Source: Allobacillus halotolerans (lineage in GTDB: Bacteria; Bacillota; Bacilli; Bacillales; Alkalibacillaceae). Taken from it: a DNA stretch of 58,097 nucleotides. The translations under genes were made by a program, and so were the position numbers. The stretch spans positions 1-58,097 of the forward strand of contig NZ_JAHLZF010000017.1 of assembly GCF_018967645.1 (NCBI RefSeq), in the 5' to 3' direction. The notes below the pieces were generated by a model that saw nothing but the letters and a program-made list of their open reading frames with translations, did no database searches and had not been told where the DNA came from. Positions 17,424-26,103 of the stretch are shown piece by piece (the first letter of the stretch is position 1; every line of letters begins with the position of its first letter).

Positions 17424-18038
17424 ATGAATTGGGATATTTTCTTAGCGCCTTATACACAAACCGTTGACGAGCTGAAGATCAAGCTAAAAGGAATGCGAAA
17501 GCAATTCGATTATGAATCCCGCCATTCACCGATTGAATTCGTAACCGGAAGGGTAAAACCTATTACAAGTATCATTGAAAAAGCGAAGCGGCGTGGAATA
17601 CCACTTTCGAAAATGGAAGAGGAAGTACAAGATATCGCAGGGCTTCGCGTAGTCTGTCCTTTCGTTGAAGATATTTATGAAATCGTTGAATTGATACGGG
17701 AAAGACAAGACTTTGAAATTATCGAGGAAAAAGATTATATTGAAAAAAATAAGGAGAGCGGCTACCGTTCTTATCATATTGTTATTCGCTATCCGGTAGA
17801 AACAATCTATGGGGTGAAGAACCTTTTAGCCGAAATTCAAATCCGAACTCTCGCGATGAATTTTTGGGCGATCAATGAACATTCACTTAATTATAAATAC
17901 TCAGGGCAACTGCCAGAGGAAGTCCAAACAAGACTGCGTAATGCAGCAGAAGCAGCTTTCCGGTTGGATGAAGAAATGTCAAAAATCAGACAGGAAATCC
18001 AAGACGCCCAAAAAGTGTTCAGAAGAAAAAAAGATTAA
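17424..18038 (+). CDS. yjbM: Small alarmone synthetase (GTP pyrophosphokinase, YjbM/SasB)
   Basis: A 204-residue RelA/SpoT-type synthetase without hydrolase or regulatory domains. Motifs include [20 protein letters not shown], the catalytic [11 protein letters not shown], the [11 protein letters not shown]-loop and [13 protein letters not shown]. It transfers pyrophosphate from ATP to GTP or GDP to make (p)ppGpp. Length matches SasB (YjbM), and the downstream nadK and pseudouridine synthase genes match the B. subtilis order. The three genes are 24-34 bp apart and read as one operon. The start is an ATG at 17424. Confidence 0.94.
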   Translation: MNWDIFLAPYTQTVDELKIKLKGMRKQFDYESRHSPIEFVTGRVKPITSIIEKAKRRGIPLSKMEEEVQDIAGLRVVCPFVEDIYEIVELIRERQDFEIIEEKDYIEKNKESGYRSYHIVIRYPVETIYGVKNLLAEIQIRTLAMNFWAINEHSLNYKYSGQLPEEVQTRLRNAAEAAFRLDEEMSKIRQEIQDAQKVFRRKKD

Positions 18039-18072
18039 TGGATTTTCATTCGAAGAGAAAAGGAGTATTTCT

Positions 18073-18885
18073 ATGAAATTTTATGTACAGTGTAGAGGAG
18101 ATAGCGTTTCGAAGGAAATCAAATCGAAATTTAAAAGCTACTTATCTGAATTCGATATGGATTATGATGAAGAAGAGCCGGACCTAGTCATTTCAGTTGG
18201 TGGAGACGGAACGTTACTTGAAGCATTTCATCGTTATAATCATCGATTGAAAGAAACAGCTTTTATTGGGGTTCACACAGGACATTTAGGATTTTATGCA
18301 GACTGGATTCCAAGTGAATTGGAAAAACTGATCATTGAAATAGCTAGAACGCCATTCCAAGTCATTGAGTATCCTTTGTTAGAGCTAATCATCCGTCCAA
18401 AAGATTATGAACATGAACACCGTTATCTTGCACTGAATGAAACATCTGTAAAGACAGCGGAAGGCTCAGTTGTCTTGGACGTGGAAATCAAAGGGGAACA
18501 TTTTGAAACATTTCGAGGTGACGGTCTATGTATCTCAACCCCATCAGGATCGACAGCTTATAACAAAGCATTGGGTGGAGCGATCATCCATCCCTCGTTA
18601 GAAGCCTATCAAATTACCGAGATGGCATCGATTAACAATCGTGTATTCCGTACAGTCGGCTCACCGTTAATATTGCCGAAACACCATACAACGGTATTAC
18701 GGCCTAAGAATGATCGAACATTCCTGATTACGATCGATCATTTGACAATGAGTTTCAATCAAGTGCATTCGATTCAATGCCGTGTTGCAGAAGAACGAGT
18801 ACGCTTTGCTCGGTTCAGACCATTTCCGTTCTGGAAACGAGTACATGATTCATTTATTTCTAATGCCAGAACAGAAAATGATTAA
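18073..18885 (+). CDS. nadK: NAD kinase
   Basis: A 270-residue ATP-NAD kinase with the ATP-binding motif [12 protein letters not shown] (about 43-54), the [10 protein letters not shown] segment in place of the usual NE-containing loop, and the Gly-rich [22 protein letters not shown]. It phosphorylates NAD to NADP in the cytosol. The frame is open far upstream, but the ATG at 18073 directly follows AAAGGAG and gives the family N terminus MKFYVQ. It is the middle gene of the yjbM-nadK-rluD unit. Confidence 0.96.
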   Translation: MKFYVQCRGDSVSKEIKSKFKSYLSEFDMDYDEEEPDLVISVGGDGTLLEAFHRYNHRLKETAFIGVHTGHLGFYADWIPSELEKLIIEIARTPFQVIEYPLLELIIRPKDYEHEHRYLALNETSVKTAEGSVVLDVEIKGEHFETFRGDGLCISTPSGSTAYNKALGGAIIHPSLEAYQITEMASINNRVFRTVGSPLILPKHHTTVLRPKNDRTFLITIDHLTMSFNQVHSIQCRVAEERVRFARFRPFPFWKRVHDSFISNARTEND

Positions 18886-18909
18886 TTGTCCGTGTAAGGG
18901 TGAAACAAA

Positions 18910-19785
18910 ATGAGATGGAAAATCACTGATGAATATAGCCAATCAACCGTACGTGATTATTTACTTCATGTACGGTTTTTTTCGAATCGATTATTGAAAG
19001 ATGTAAAAGAGCGTGGAGAGATTCGGTTGAACGGGGAACATGTGACTGTGCGTACAAAACTTATATCTGGTGATCAATTGGAGATACAATTTCCAGAAGA
19101 AGTTCGGTCCACAACGATTTCTCCCATGCCGTTAGAGATTGAGAAAGTTTACGAAGATTCAGCTATCCTCGTAGTCAATAAGCAAAGTGGATTGGCTGTC
19201 TTACCGAATCCCAATGATGCAAACATGCCAACATTAGCGAATGGCGTTATGCATGATTATCAAAAAAGAGGTATAGAGAAGACGTTTCACATTGTCACTC
19301 GGTTAGACCGGAACACCTCCGGCTTAGTCGTTATCGCAAAAGATCGATATACACACCATTTGTTGCAACAAAGACCAATCGATCGAAATTACCTAGCAAT
19401 CGTTGAAGGGGATATGAAAGAAGAGGAGGGGATCATTGATTTGCCGATTGGTCGAAAACCGACTTCTATCATTGAGCGAATGGTCTCAGAAACAGGAAAA
19501 CGAGCAATTACTCATTTTCGTTTACTCGAAAAAAAGAATAATTGCTCGTTTATAAAGATTCAATTGGAAACAGGTCGGACACATCAAATTCGAGTCCACT
19601 TTTCTTATATGGGGCATCCACTTGTTGGGGATGATTTATATGGAGGTTCAACACAGTTGTTAAGTCGACAAGCGTTACATTGCCAGTCGCTCAGTTTCAT
19701 TCACCCATACAGCGAAGAACGAATTCATTTTAATAGCCATTTGCCAAACGACTTGAAATCCATTTATGCTTCTTTCTCTTCATAA
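18910..19785 (+). CDS. RluA-family pseudouridine synthase (YjbO-like)
   Basis: A 291-residue enzyme. The S4-like N terminus (1-70) is followed by the pseudouridine-synthase core with the catalytic motif TRLDRNTSGLVVIAKD (Asp near residue 139). ETGRTHQIRVHFSYMGHPLVGD is the RluA-family C-terminal signature (shown here in part: GRTHQIRVHF). It isomerises uridine in structured RNA, most likely large-subunit rRNA; the exact target cannot be read from sequence. It is the last gene of the operon and its 3' end overlaps the convergent membrane-protein gene by 22 bp. Confidence 0.92.
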   Translation: MRWKITDEYSQSTVRDYLLHVRFFSNRLLKDVKERGEIRLNGEHVTVRTKLISGDQLEIQFPEEVRSTTISPMPLEIEKVYEDSAILVVNKQSGLAVLPNPNDANMPTLANGVMHDYQKRGIEKTFHIVTRLDRNTSGLVVIAKDRYTHHLLQQRPIDRNYLAIVEGDMKEEEGIIDLPIGRKPTSIIERMVSETGKRAITHFRLLEKKNNCSFIKIQLETGRTHQIRVHFSYMGHPLVGDDLYGGSTQLLSRQALHCQSLSFIHPYSEERIHFNSHLPNDLKSIYASFSS

Positions 19786-20309
19786 GGGACATCATTTCTT
19801 TTTAATAATACCTTCATGGTTCCGACATCCCCGGCATGTTTCTGAGAAAGCGTAAAATCTTTCTTTTCATCAGGAAGATGAAAGGAAATTTCTGTATCGT
19901 TTGCTGCATCGTCATAAGTGAAAGCAGCACTTTCAATTTCGGACCATGTAAAATTCTCTTTATCTAACGGTTTTTTTATGGTGATTTCATCTACTGCAAA
20001 CATATTGTACAAATTAAAACTTACGTAACTTAAGCCAAGACCAATGACTAACATAAGAATCCCGGCTGCTTTAATCATTTTTCGTTCGAAAATCATTAAA
20101 ATGCAAAACATGACAAAAGAGAGTGTGCCAATACCTAATAAGATATTAGCAATAATCGGCACATCAATTAAAAAAACATTTGTTTGATTGTGCTCATATA
20201 AATAGTACAAGATCATATTTGGTCCAATTAATGAAACTAAGATCCCAGTGATTCCAAGGATGATCGCTCCGATCACCCACAAAACCTTCCGTTGTACTTC
20301 TTCGTCCAT
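19764..20309 (-). CDS. Unknown membrane protein, 181 residues
   Basis: Four predicted membrane segments lie in residues about 10-115. A soluble C-terminal domain of about 65 residues is rich in charged residues (WSEIESAAFTYDD, FHLPDEKKDFTLSQ). I recognise no family; the tail resembles a small beta-rich module of the kind used for extracytoplasmic or cytoplasmic sensing, but that is only an impression. I start at the ATG at 20309 after GGAGGGG. The 3' end overlaps the pseudouridine synthase gene by 22 bp on the opposite strand, so the two transcripts must converge and overlap. Confidence 0.75.
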   Translation of the reverse strand: MDEEVQRKVLWVIGAIILGITGILVSLIGPNMILYYLYEHNQTNVFLIDVPIIANILLGIGTLSFVMFCILMIFERKMIKAAGILMLVIGLGLSYVSFNLYNMFAVDEITIKKPLDKENFTWSEIESAAFTYDDAANDTEISFHLPDEKKDFTLSQKHAGDVGTMKVLLKRNDVPYEEKEA

Positions 20310-20391
20310 ACTTTCCCCTCCGCTAATCAACCGTTTTCCCCATCATAAGAATTCATTTGTTGTCTATGTCTCTATTAATATAATGATTGAA

Positions 20392-21570
20392 TTATTGTTC
20401 AGATTCAAACATAAATTCTCTTTTACGAGAATGAATATTTAGAACGAGACCGATGGCTGCCATATATACAAGCAAGGAGGTACCTCCATAACTTAAAAAT
20501 GGCAATGGAATTCCCGTTAAAGGTAATAGTTGGACAGACATTCCGATATTTTGAAAGATTTGATATGAAAATAACCCAACCATACCAACGCATAGGTACG
20601 TACCGAATGGATCTTTACTATCTAATGCTATTTTAATGATTCGGTAGATCATCAAAAAATAAAGTACGATGACAACACTGGCACCGATAAAACCAAACTG
20701 CTCAGCAACTGCTGTGAAAATCATATCCGTATGTCTTTCAGGAATATAAACTTCAAAGCCCATAATTCCTTTACCAAATAATTGGCCAGAACCGATAGCG
20801 AGCATGGATTTAATTGCTTGCATAGCTGATCCGTCACTGTACAGATGAGGATTTTGCCATGCTTGAATCCGATAAGCTACGTGATCGAATGGGCTGTCCA
20901 TTAATAAGGCAATGAATCTTTCGGTGTTTGTTAGATATAAAACAACAATGACAGCCAACGTACCAAAGGCAAGTCCAAAAATTGTAAGTAAAGTTCTCCA
21001 ACGTATTCCAGAAATCAATGTAAGAAAACCAGTGATCGAAACAATTACCAAAGCAGAACCTAGATCAGGTTGTAGAGCAATTAAAACGAAAGGAGGCAAA
21101 GACATCGCTAATAACTTGGCTAACAAAACCAAGTCATAGGTTAGATTTTTCTTTGTCCATTTTTCATTGTGTGATGTAATCATGTGAGCCAATCCGACAA
21201 CGAAGAAAACTTTCATGAATTCGGAAGGTTGAATGGTTTGACCAGCAATTTCATACCATCGTGTAGCTCCGTTCAATGTCGAGCTCCAAGGTAAGAAAAA
21301 CAGTCCTGCTAGTAAAAACACACCGAACCCATAAATGCCCCAAGCAATCTTTCGGTACCAATCAAAATCTAATATCATGATGGCGGCGACACCCATACTA
21401 CCTACTAAAAACCAAATGATTTGCCGGATGGAAAATTTGATTCCTGATATGTCACCGGGCAAGAAATCCTGTAACGTATATAAAGTAAAGCAACTGATGG
21501 CAATCAATGCTACAATGATTGTAATTAAAAAAGAATCTAAAGGATATTTTTCTTTAGAGTAGTTTTCCAT
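20392..21570 (-). CDS. SEDS protein of the FtsW/RodA/SpoVE family
   Basis: A 392-residue polytopic membrane protein with about ten segments. SEDS motifs present are LNGATRWYEI, IQPSEFMKVFFV, the catalytic-type Asp in ALQPDLGSALV, and the C-terminal GIPLPFLSYGGTS. SEDS proteins polymerise lipid II into glycan strands together with a class B penicillin-binding protein. It looks closer to RodA than FtsW because of the short termini and the ERHTDMIFTAVAEQFGFIG segment (RodA-like), but this is not certain. It is a single gene, read leftward, divergent from mgtE. Confidence 0.88.
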   Translation of the reverse strand: MENYSKEKYPLDSFLITIIVALIAISCFTLYTLQDFLPGDISGIKFSIRQIIWFLVGSMGVAAIMILDFDWYRKIAWGIYGFGVFLLAGLFFLPWSSTLNGATRWYEIAGQTIQPSEFMKVFFVVGLAHMITSHNEKWTKKNLTYDLVLLAKLLAMSLPPFVLIALQPDLGSALVIVSITGFLTLISGIRWRTLLTIFGLAFGTLAVIVVLYLTNTERFIALLMDSPFDHVAYRIQAWQNPHLYSDGSAMQAIKSMLAIGSGQLFGKGIMGFEVYIPERHTDMIFTAVAEQFGFIGASVVIVLYFLMIYRIIKIALDSKDPFGTYLCVGMVGLFSYQIFQNIGMSVQLLPLTGIPLPFLSYGGTSLLVYMAAIGLVLNIHSRKREFMFESEQ

Positions 21571-21709
21571 GTATATTCCCCTTATAAGGTTTGTTTCTTT
21601 TTAATCATACGTCAATTCTCGACAATTTAAAATAGATGAGTCATTTGTCGAATAAATTGACCCATTATACAATAATACTACGGATTGGCTTCCTTGAGGA
21701 GGTTTTTTT

Positions 21710-23086
21710 ATGGAAAATAACAACGGAGAAAATATGGAATTCCTTCGAAAAGAAAATTATCGTGATGTTTTAAAATCGTTAAAAGACAATGATATAGAAC
21801 TATTCCGAGAAGCTTACTTAAGTCTTCATCCTTATGATCAGGCAACGATTTTTGAAGAAGTGTCAAGTGAAGATCGTTTTCAAATCTATACGTATCTCTC
21901 ACCAGAAGAAATGTCTGAACTTAGTACACATATGAATTTTGATTTCTTCAGTGAGCGTTTGCTTGAAATGAATCCAGAATATGCTGCTAGGATTCTCGAT
22001 GATCTTCCGACAGATGATGCAGTTGATATATTGAATCTGTTGGATAAAAATCAAGTGACGAGCTTGTTAATGTTAATGGACAAAGTAGAAGCTGATGAAA
22101 TTCGCAGCTTACTCCATTACGAAGAAAAAACGGCCGGTAGTATTATGACAACTGAATATGTCGTCATTAATCAAAATATGACGATTCGAGAAGCGATGGT
22201 ACATCTGCGTTCGGCTGCACCTGATGCAGAAACGATATACTATGTATTTGTGATTGACGATGAACAAAGACTAGTTGGTGTTATGTCTCTTAGGGATTTA
22301 ATCATTTCCGAACAGGATGATAAAGTCAGTGACGTCATGAGTGACCGAGTTGTCTCTTCATATGTTGGCGATCACCAGGAAGATATTGCTCAGTTAATGA
22401 GAGACTATGATTTCTTAGCGTTACCTGTCGTCGATTTTCAACAACATTTGCTCGGAATCATTACCGTAGACGATATTTTAGATGTCATGGATATTGAAGC
22501 CAGTGATGACTATTCTAAATTAGCGGCTGTTACAGATATGGATCCTGGGGATCAAACAGCTTTCAATGCTGCAAAAAAACGTTTGCCATGGCTCATTATT
22601 TTACTGTTTCTTGGACTTATTACAGCAAGCCTCATTGGAAGATTTGAAGAAACACTTGACCAAGTGGCGGTTTTAGCTATATTCATACCGTTGATTGCTG
22701 GAATGGCTGGAAATAGTGGAACACAAGCACTAGCTGTTACAGTAAGAGGTTTGGCAACAGGAGAGATTTCAAAAGAGGGCTTTTTTAAGCGACTTCGTCG
22801 AGAGACATTAACTGGTTTCATTACGGGTATTACATGTGGTTTATTGATGTTTTTGATCATTCTTGTATGGATGAATCATTTATACCTTGGTGTCATTGTC
22901 GGTGTTTCGATTGCTGCATCTCTTTTAGTTGCTACGATAGCCGGTTCGTTGATGCCATTATTGATGCATAAATTTAATATAGACCCAGCGGTCGCAAGTG
23001 GACCATTCATCACGACGATTAACGACATTATTTCTGTATTGATTTATTTTGGCTTGGCCACTTCCTTTATGTATTTGTTGATATAA
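21710..23086 (+). CDS. mgtE: Magnesium transporter MgtE
   Basis: A 458-residue channel-type transporter. The N-terminal superhelical domain spans about 20-135 (LDDLPTDDAVDILNLLD). Two CBS domains span about 140-265 (MTTEYVVINQNMTIREAM, VSDVMSDRVVSS). The pore domain with five helices spans about 285-458. Cytoplasmic magnesium bound between the N and CBS domains closes the pore in known members. The ATG follows GAGGAGG. Only 139 bp separate it from the divergent SEDS gene, too short for a full M-box, and no M-box elements were seen. Confidence 0.94.
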   Translation: MENNNGENMEFLRKENYRDVLKSLKDNDIELFREAYLSLHPYDQATIFEEVSSEDRFQIYTYLSPEEMSELSTHMNFDFFSERLLEMNPEYAARILDDLPTDDAVDILNLLDKNQVTSLLMLMDKVEADEIRSLLHYEEKTAGSIMTTEYVVINQNMTIREAMVHLRSAAPDAETIYYVFVIDDEQRLVGVMSLRDLIISEQDDKVSDVMSDRVVSSYVGDHQEDIAQLMRDYDFLALPVVDFQQHLLGIITVDDILDVMDIEASDDYSKLAAVTDMDPGDQTAFNAAKKRLPWLIILLFLGLITASLIGRFEETLDQVAVLAIFIPLIAGMAGNSGTQALAVTVRGLATGEISKEGFFKRLRRETLTGFITGITCGLLMFLIILVWMNHLYLGVIVGVSIAASLLVATIAGSLMPLLMHKFNIDPAVASGPFITTINDIISVLIYFGLATSFMYLLI

Positions 23087-23163
23087 AGCCAAACTTAAGA
23101 GAGAACAAACCTACCAAAAAAACGGGGTAAAATGTTTCATTTAAAAATAAATGCTAAAAAAGA

Positions 23164-23192
23164 TTGTTAAATGGTACGCTTTCTTATAAAAT
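23164..23192 (+). promoter_or_regulatory. fabI promoter
   Basis: TTGTTA (23164-23169) and TAAAAT (23187-23192) are separated by exactly 17 bp. Confidence 0.7.
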
Positions 23193-23209
23193 AGGACTAG
23201 GTACTAATA
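23193..23209. promoter_or_regulatory. FapR-type operator at the fabI start point
   Basis: On the complementary strand the site reads TTAGTACCTAGTCCT, closely matching the known FapR operator half TTAGTACCT with its imperfect palindrome. It begins right after the -10 and covers the expected transcription start, as in the known fatty-acid regulon of B. subtilis, which includes fabI. Confidence 0.8.
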
Positions 23210-23245
23210 ACAAATGCTAATTTATTAAAATAGGAGGCCGATGAA

Positions 23246-24028
23246 ATGAAATTCTCATTAGAAGGTCGTACATACGTCGTGATGGGTGTGGCCAATAAAA
23301 GAAGTATCGCTTGGGGGATCTCTAAATCTTTACATGATGCTGGAGCTCGCTTGATCTTTACGTATGCTAGTGAACGTTTTGAAAAGCCGGTAAGAGAGTT
23401 AGCAGGAACGCTAGAACGTGATGATTCTCTTTTTTATGAATGTGATGTCACGGACGATGAGGCCATCAAGAAAACATTTTCCGAAATTAAAGAGGATGTA
23501 GGAGTTATTCACGGATTGGCGCACTGTATTGCTTTTGCCAATCGGGAAGACTTAAAAGGAGAATTCATTGATACATCAAGAGATGGCTTCTTACTATCTC
23601 AAAATATCAGCGCTTATTCTTTAGTAGCGGTATCCAGAGAGGCTAAAGAGTTGATGACTGAAGGCGGAAGCATCATGACAATGACCTATCTAGGCGGTGA
23701 GCGCGTAGTTGAAAACTATAATGTTATGGGAGTGTCTAAAGCGAGCTTAGATATGACCATGCGTTATCTGGCAAACGATCTTGGAAAAGAAGGAATCCGA
23801 GTGAATGCGATTTCTGCTGGACCTATTCGTACATTGTCAGCAAAAGGTGTCGGAGATTTCAACTCAATCTTGAAGACAATCGAAGAAAGAGCACCACTTC
23901 GTAAACCTGTTACACAAGAAGAGGTCGGAGATACGGCTTATTTCTTAATGAGCGATCTCTCACGTGGAATTACAGGAGAAATATTACACGTAGACTCAGG
24001 GTACAATATTTTAGGACTAACAGAATAA
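23246..24028 (+). CDS. fabI: Enoyl-ACP reductase FabI
   Basis: A 260-residue short-chain dehydrogenase. The nucleotide-binding segment is VMGVANKRSIAWGIS (about 13-27). The FabI active-site pair is in YNVMGVSKASLD, with Tyr and Lys seven residues apart. It performs the last reduction of each fatty-acid elongation cycle. Start at the ATG at 23246 after GGAGG. Promoter and FapR-type operator lie just upstream, so expression should follow malonyl-CoA levels. Gene order fabI-cotO-cotZ matches B. subtilis yjbW-yjbX-cotZ. Confidence 0.97.
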   Translation: MKFSLEGRTYVVMGVANKRSIAWGISKSLHDAGARLIFTYASERFEKPVRELAGTLERDDSLFYECDVTDDEAIKKTFSEIKEDVGVIHGLAHCIAFANREDLKGEFIDTSRDGFLLSQNISAYSLVAVSREAKELMTEGGSIMTMTYLGGERVVENYNVMGVSKASLDMTMRYLANDLGKEGIRVNAISAGPIRTLSAKGVGDFNSILKTIEERAPLRKPVTQEEVGDTAYFLMSDLSRGITGEILHVDSGYNILGLTE

Positions 24029-24040
24029 AGTAATTAGAGA

Positions 24041-24276
24041 GGCTGGGACAAACCCTTTAAAGTTTACTCAGATACGAACAACCTAATTTAGTAATGCGGA
24101 AATACGCGCTTCGGAAATATACTGCGCTTTTCGCGGGCAGCTGTTGAGCCTCCTCGTGCTTCGCACTGTGGGGTCTCACCTAGGCTTTTGCTCCCGCAGA
24201 AGTCTCCGTATATTTCCTACGCTAAATTAGATTGATATTCGTGTTTCTGAGTTTATAACTTGATTTGTCCCAGCCC
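24041..24276. repeat. Large imperfect palindromic intergenic element, about 236 bp
   Basis: The ends are perfect inverted repeats, GGCTGGGACAAA (24041-24052) and TTTGTCCCAGCC (24265-24276). Inside them further arms pair, such as CTAATTTAG with CTAAATTAG, and CTCAGA with TCTGAG. The centre contains GAGCCTCCTCGTGCTTCGCA, a core I know from repeated intergenic elements of several Bacillaceae. There is no coding capacity. It follows the fabI stop and could also stop transcription. Confidence 0.85.
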
Positions 24277-24400
24277 CTTTTCATTGACGTTAAATTTGCT
24301 AGAAATTGAATCAATTACCCACCAAAACAGCTAAGTTCAGTGCCACTACCTAACTCCAGTGGTCGCTGATGAATATCTTTTCTAAACCACCCGGTACAAA
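24277..24400. other. Short unannotated stretch upstream of cotO
   Basis: No gene seen; the cotO promoter candidate lies at its right end. Confidence 0.5.
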
Positions 24401-24403
24401 CGC

Positions 24404-24430
24404 ACATGAATGTATCCGTTGCATATGATG
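24404..24430 (+). promoter_or_regulatory. Sigma-K-like promoter of cotO
   Basis: AC (24404-24405), sixteen bases, then CATATGATG (24422-24430) resembles the mother-cell sigma-K pattern AC-N16-CATANNNTA with one mismatch. It ends about 30 bp before the start codon. Confidence 0.55.
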
Positions 24431-24460
24431 GAGAAGAACTGACAAAGGAGTGATCCATAC

Positions 24461-24874
24461 GTGCAACGCGTAAAACCACCATTATTATTCATAGAAGAAA
24501 AAAGTTCTCATTCAACAGAAGTTGAGGCGCAGTCGTTCTATTACTCAAAAAAATCAACTCAAAAAAATAACAAAACTGAAGAAGAACTTGATTCAACTGA
24601 CAAACCACATCAGGAGGTAGTGAACCAACCGAATGAAAATAAATCCAGTAAGTCTTCGTTTGAATCATTCGATTTGGATGAGAAATTCAAGCATTTAAGT
24701 CGGTTATTATTAACAATCCCACAAATGAACTGTGAAATCATTACTGACGAAACAAGTTTTAAAGGAACAATCAAGGATATCAATGAAGATTCGGTAACAT
24801 TAAAACCACAGCAAGCACCAGCTTTCAAAATATCCAGAAAGATTATCCAAGATATTCGTTTGGCAGGTTTATAG
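24461..24874 (+). CDS. cotO: Spore coat protein, CotO family
   Basis: A 137-residue protein. The low-complexity Ser/Lys/Glu-rich N-terminal half is followed by a short globular C terminus (FKHLSRLLLTIPQMNCEIIT...GTIKDINEDSVTLK), typical of CotO. In B. subtilis CotO (YjbX) is a morphogenetic protein of the outer coat or crust and its gene also follows fabI. The start is GTG (24461), nine bases after AAAGGAG. A sigma-K-like promoter precedes it. Unlike in B. subtilis the neighbouring cotZ is on the opposite strand, so the pair is convergent. Confidence 0.82.
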   Translation: MQRVKPPLLFIEEKSSHSTEVEAQSFYYSKKSTQKNNKTEEELDSTDKPHQEVVNQPNENKSSKSSFESFDLDEKFKHLSRLLLTIPQMNCEIITDETSFKGTIKDINEDSVTLKPQQAPAFKISRKIIQDIRLAGL

Positions 24875-24882
24875 GAGATGCG

Positions 24883-24913
24883 CTGGCAAGGCCCTTGGCT
24901 GAGCCAGTTTTTT
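24883..24913 (+). terminator. Probable cotO terminator
   Basis: CTGGC (24883-24887) and GCCAG (24903-24907) with internal pairing are followed by six T. Confidence 0.55.
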
Positions 24914-24940
24914 AATGCATCCAAAAATACAAGCATAAGA

Positions 24941-24972
24941 AAAGCTGCCTTGATTGAATTCAAGGCAGCTTT
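24941..24972. terminator. Bidirectional terminator between cotO and cotZ
   Basis: A perfect 13-bp stem, AAAGCTGCCTTGA (24941-24953) with TCAAGGCAGCTTT (24960-24972). It probably serves mainly the leftward cotZ transcript. Confidence 0.85.
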
Positions 24973-24983
24973 CTTTCACTCAC

Positions 24984-25445
24984 TTAAAAACCGCAAGCAT
25001 TTACTGCTGGTAGGCAAGTAACATGGCAGAAGCAATCTAAGTCAACTGTAATACAGATTCCAGTGGTTTGAAGATTAGCAGTCTTTTGACGGGTTGGATC
25101 TGTAAAGTTTTGTTGCGATTCTTGTGGATCTCTTAGGAGTTCCAGAACTGCACAGCAATCACTATCTACACTCTTGACGCGGAAGTAGTAGCTTGCAACA
25201 ACCGTTCTGCTTGAGTTGTTATAAACTCCAAAGCCTTTGAATGGTTCACACCCACAATATAGGAGTACAGGAACCGTATCTAGATTATTAGGTGCAGAAG
25301 AATCACCTAGCAAATCTTGAATCGATTGCTCGCAGCCAATCTGACATTCATGATCAACTGTATCCCGTTGTGCCTCCACGATTTGACGAAGTATATCGCA
25401 AACACAATTTTCCGTTCTGTCTTTCTTATCACAGCGACAACTCAT
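24984..25445 (-). CDS. cotZ: Cysteine-rich outer coat/crust protein, CotZ/CotY/ExsY family
   Basis: A 153-residue protein with many cysteines: MSCRCDKKD at the start, CVCDIL, CQIGCEQSI, LLYCGCEPF and a C-terminal CFCHVTCLPAVNACGF. These are hallmarks of the CotY/CotZ/ExsY proteins that self-assemble into disulfide-linked crust or exosporium lattices on the spore. Which paralogue it equals is uncertain; CotZ is chosen from its place next to cotO. A sigma-K-like promoter lies 41-67 bp upstream. Only one such gene is present here, against a cluster of five coat genes in B. subtilis. Confidence 0.88.
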   Translation of the reverse strand: MSCRCDKKDRTENCVCDILRQIVEAQRDTVDHECQIGCEQSIQDLLGDSSAPNNLDTVPVLLYCGCEPFKGFGVYNNSSRTVVASYYFRVKSVDSDCCAVLELLRDPQESQQNFTDPTRQKTANLQTTGICITVDLDCFCHVTCLPAVNACGF

Positions 25446-25485
25446 TTAATATCCCCTTTCTAGTCAATTGACCTTTCTACGCTAC

Positions 25486-25512
25486 TACATTATGCGAATT
25501 ACCAAGTGGAGT
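25486..25512 (-). promoter_or_regulatory. Sigma-K-like promoter of cotZ
   Basis: On the leftward strand AC (25511-25512), sixteen bases, then CATAATGTA (25494-25486) matches AC-N16-CATANNNTA exactly. Confidence 0.65.
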
Positions 25513-25641
25513 GTGGGCGGACGTTGTATTTATCGAAAATCAATTTAATCCTATTAGGTATGGAAAGGCATTTGACTATTCCCATTTGTCTATTGATGAA
25601 TATAGTATTAATGTACATTTTCATAAAAGGGGTTGAACAAC

Positions 25642-25875
25642 TTGTCAGAAGACAAAAAAGAAATTCACGTAAATGACCTAGTGATTAAAGCGAATCATGT
25701 ATCCTTTGAGCCACCAGAAAGAAAAGAACCATTTTTTGGTTCCGAAAAGCCAGATCTATGGAAAGGAACAGAACAAAAAAAGAGGGAAGAGTTAGAAACA
25801 GAGCATGAGAATGAAGGGTACGATAAAGAAGAATTCGATGGAGAAAGAAGAAGACCGCCTTTTTTTTGGATTTAA
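25642..25875 (+). CDS. Unknown small charged protein, 77 residues
   Basis: A hydrophilic protein rich in Glu and Lys with FEPPERKEPFFGS in the middle and an aromatic end, RRPPFFWI. No family is recognised. Two in-frame TTG codons are possible starts; the one at 25642 lies about nine bases after AAAAGGGG and is preferred over 25633. It is flanked by spore-coat genes and ends in a strong terminator, so a sporulation role is possible but unproven. Confidence 0.6.
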   Translation: MSEDKKEIHVNDLVIKANHVSFEPPERKEPFFGSEKPDLWKGTEQKKREELETEHENEGYDKEEFDGERRRPPFFWI

Positions 25876-25910
25876 AATTATCCATTAAAACACAGTGTAT
25901 TTGGAGATTC

Positions 25911-25961
25911 AAAAACCCGAACGATTTATTTAGGTCTAATTCGTTCGGGTTTGATTTTTTT
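25911..25961. terminator. Terminator after the 77-residue protein gene
   Basis: A 12-bp stem AAACCCGAACGA (25913-25924) with TCGTTCGGGTTT (25941-25952), then GATTTTTTT. Confidence 0.85.
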
Positions 25962-26103
25962 ACAAACTCTTATCTCAGCATACTTTTTTTAAAAAAGTAC
26001 AAGTTAAATGAATGTAACGTAAAAGTTGTACAAACGTCGTAAAGAGAAAGCATATTTTTCGGGATAAAGGGAATAGATTAGTAGATAGAGGAGGTCGGTT
26101 GAA

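Noticed and set aside
21571-21709. M-box magnesium riboswitch before mgtE
   Set aside because: The gap is only 139 bp and no conserved M-box elements or expression platform were seen.
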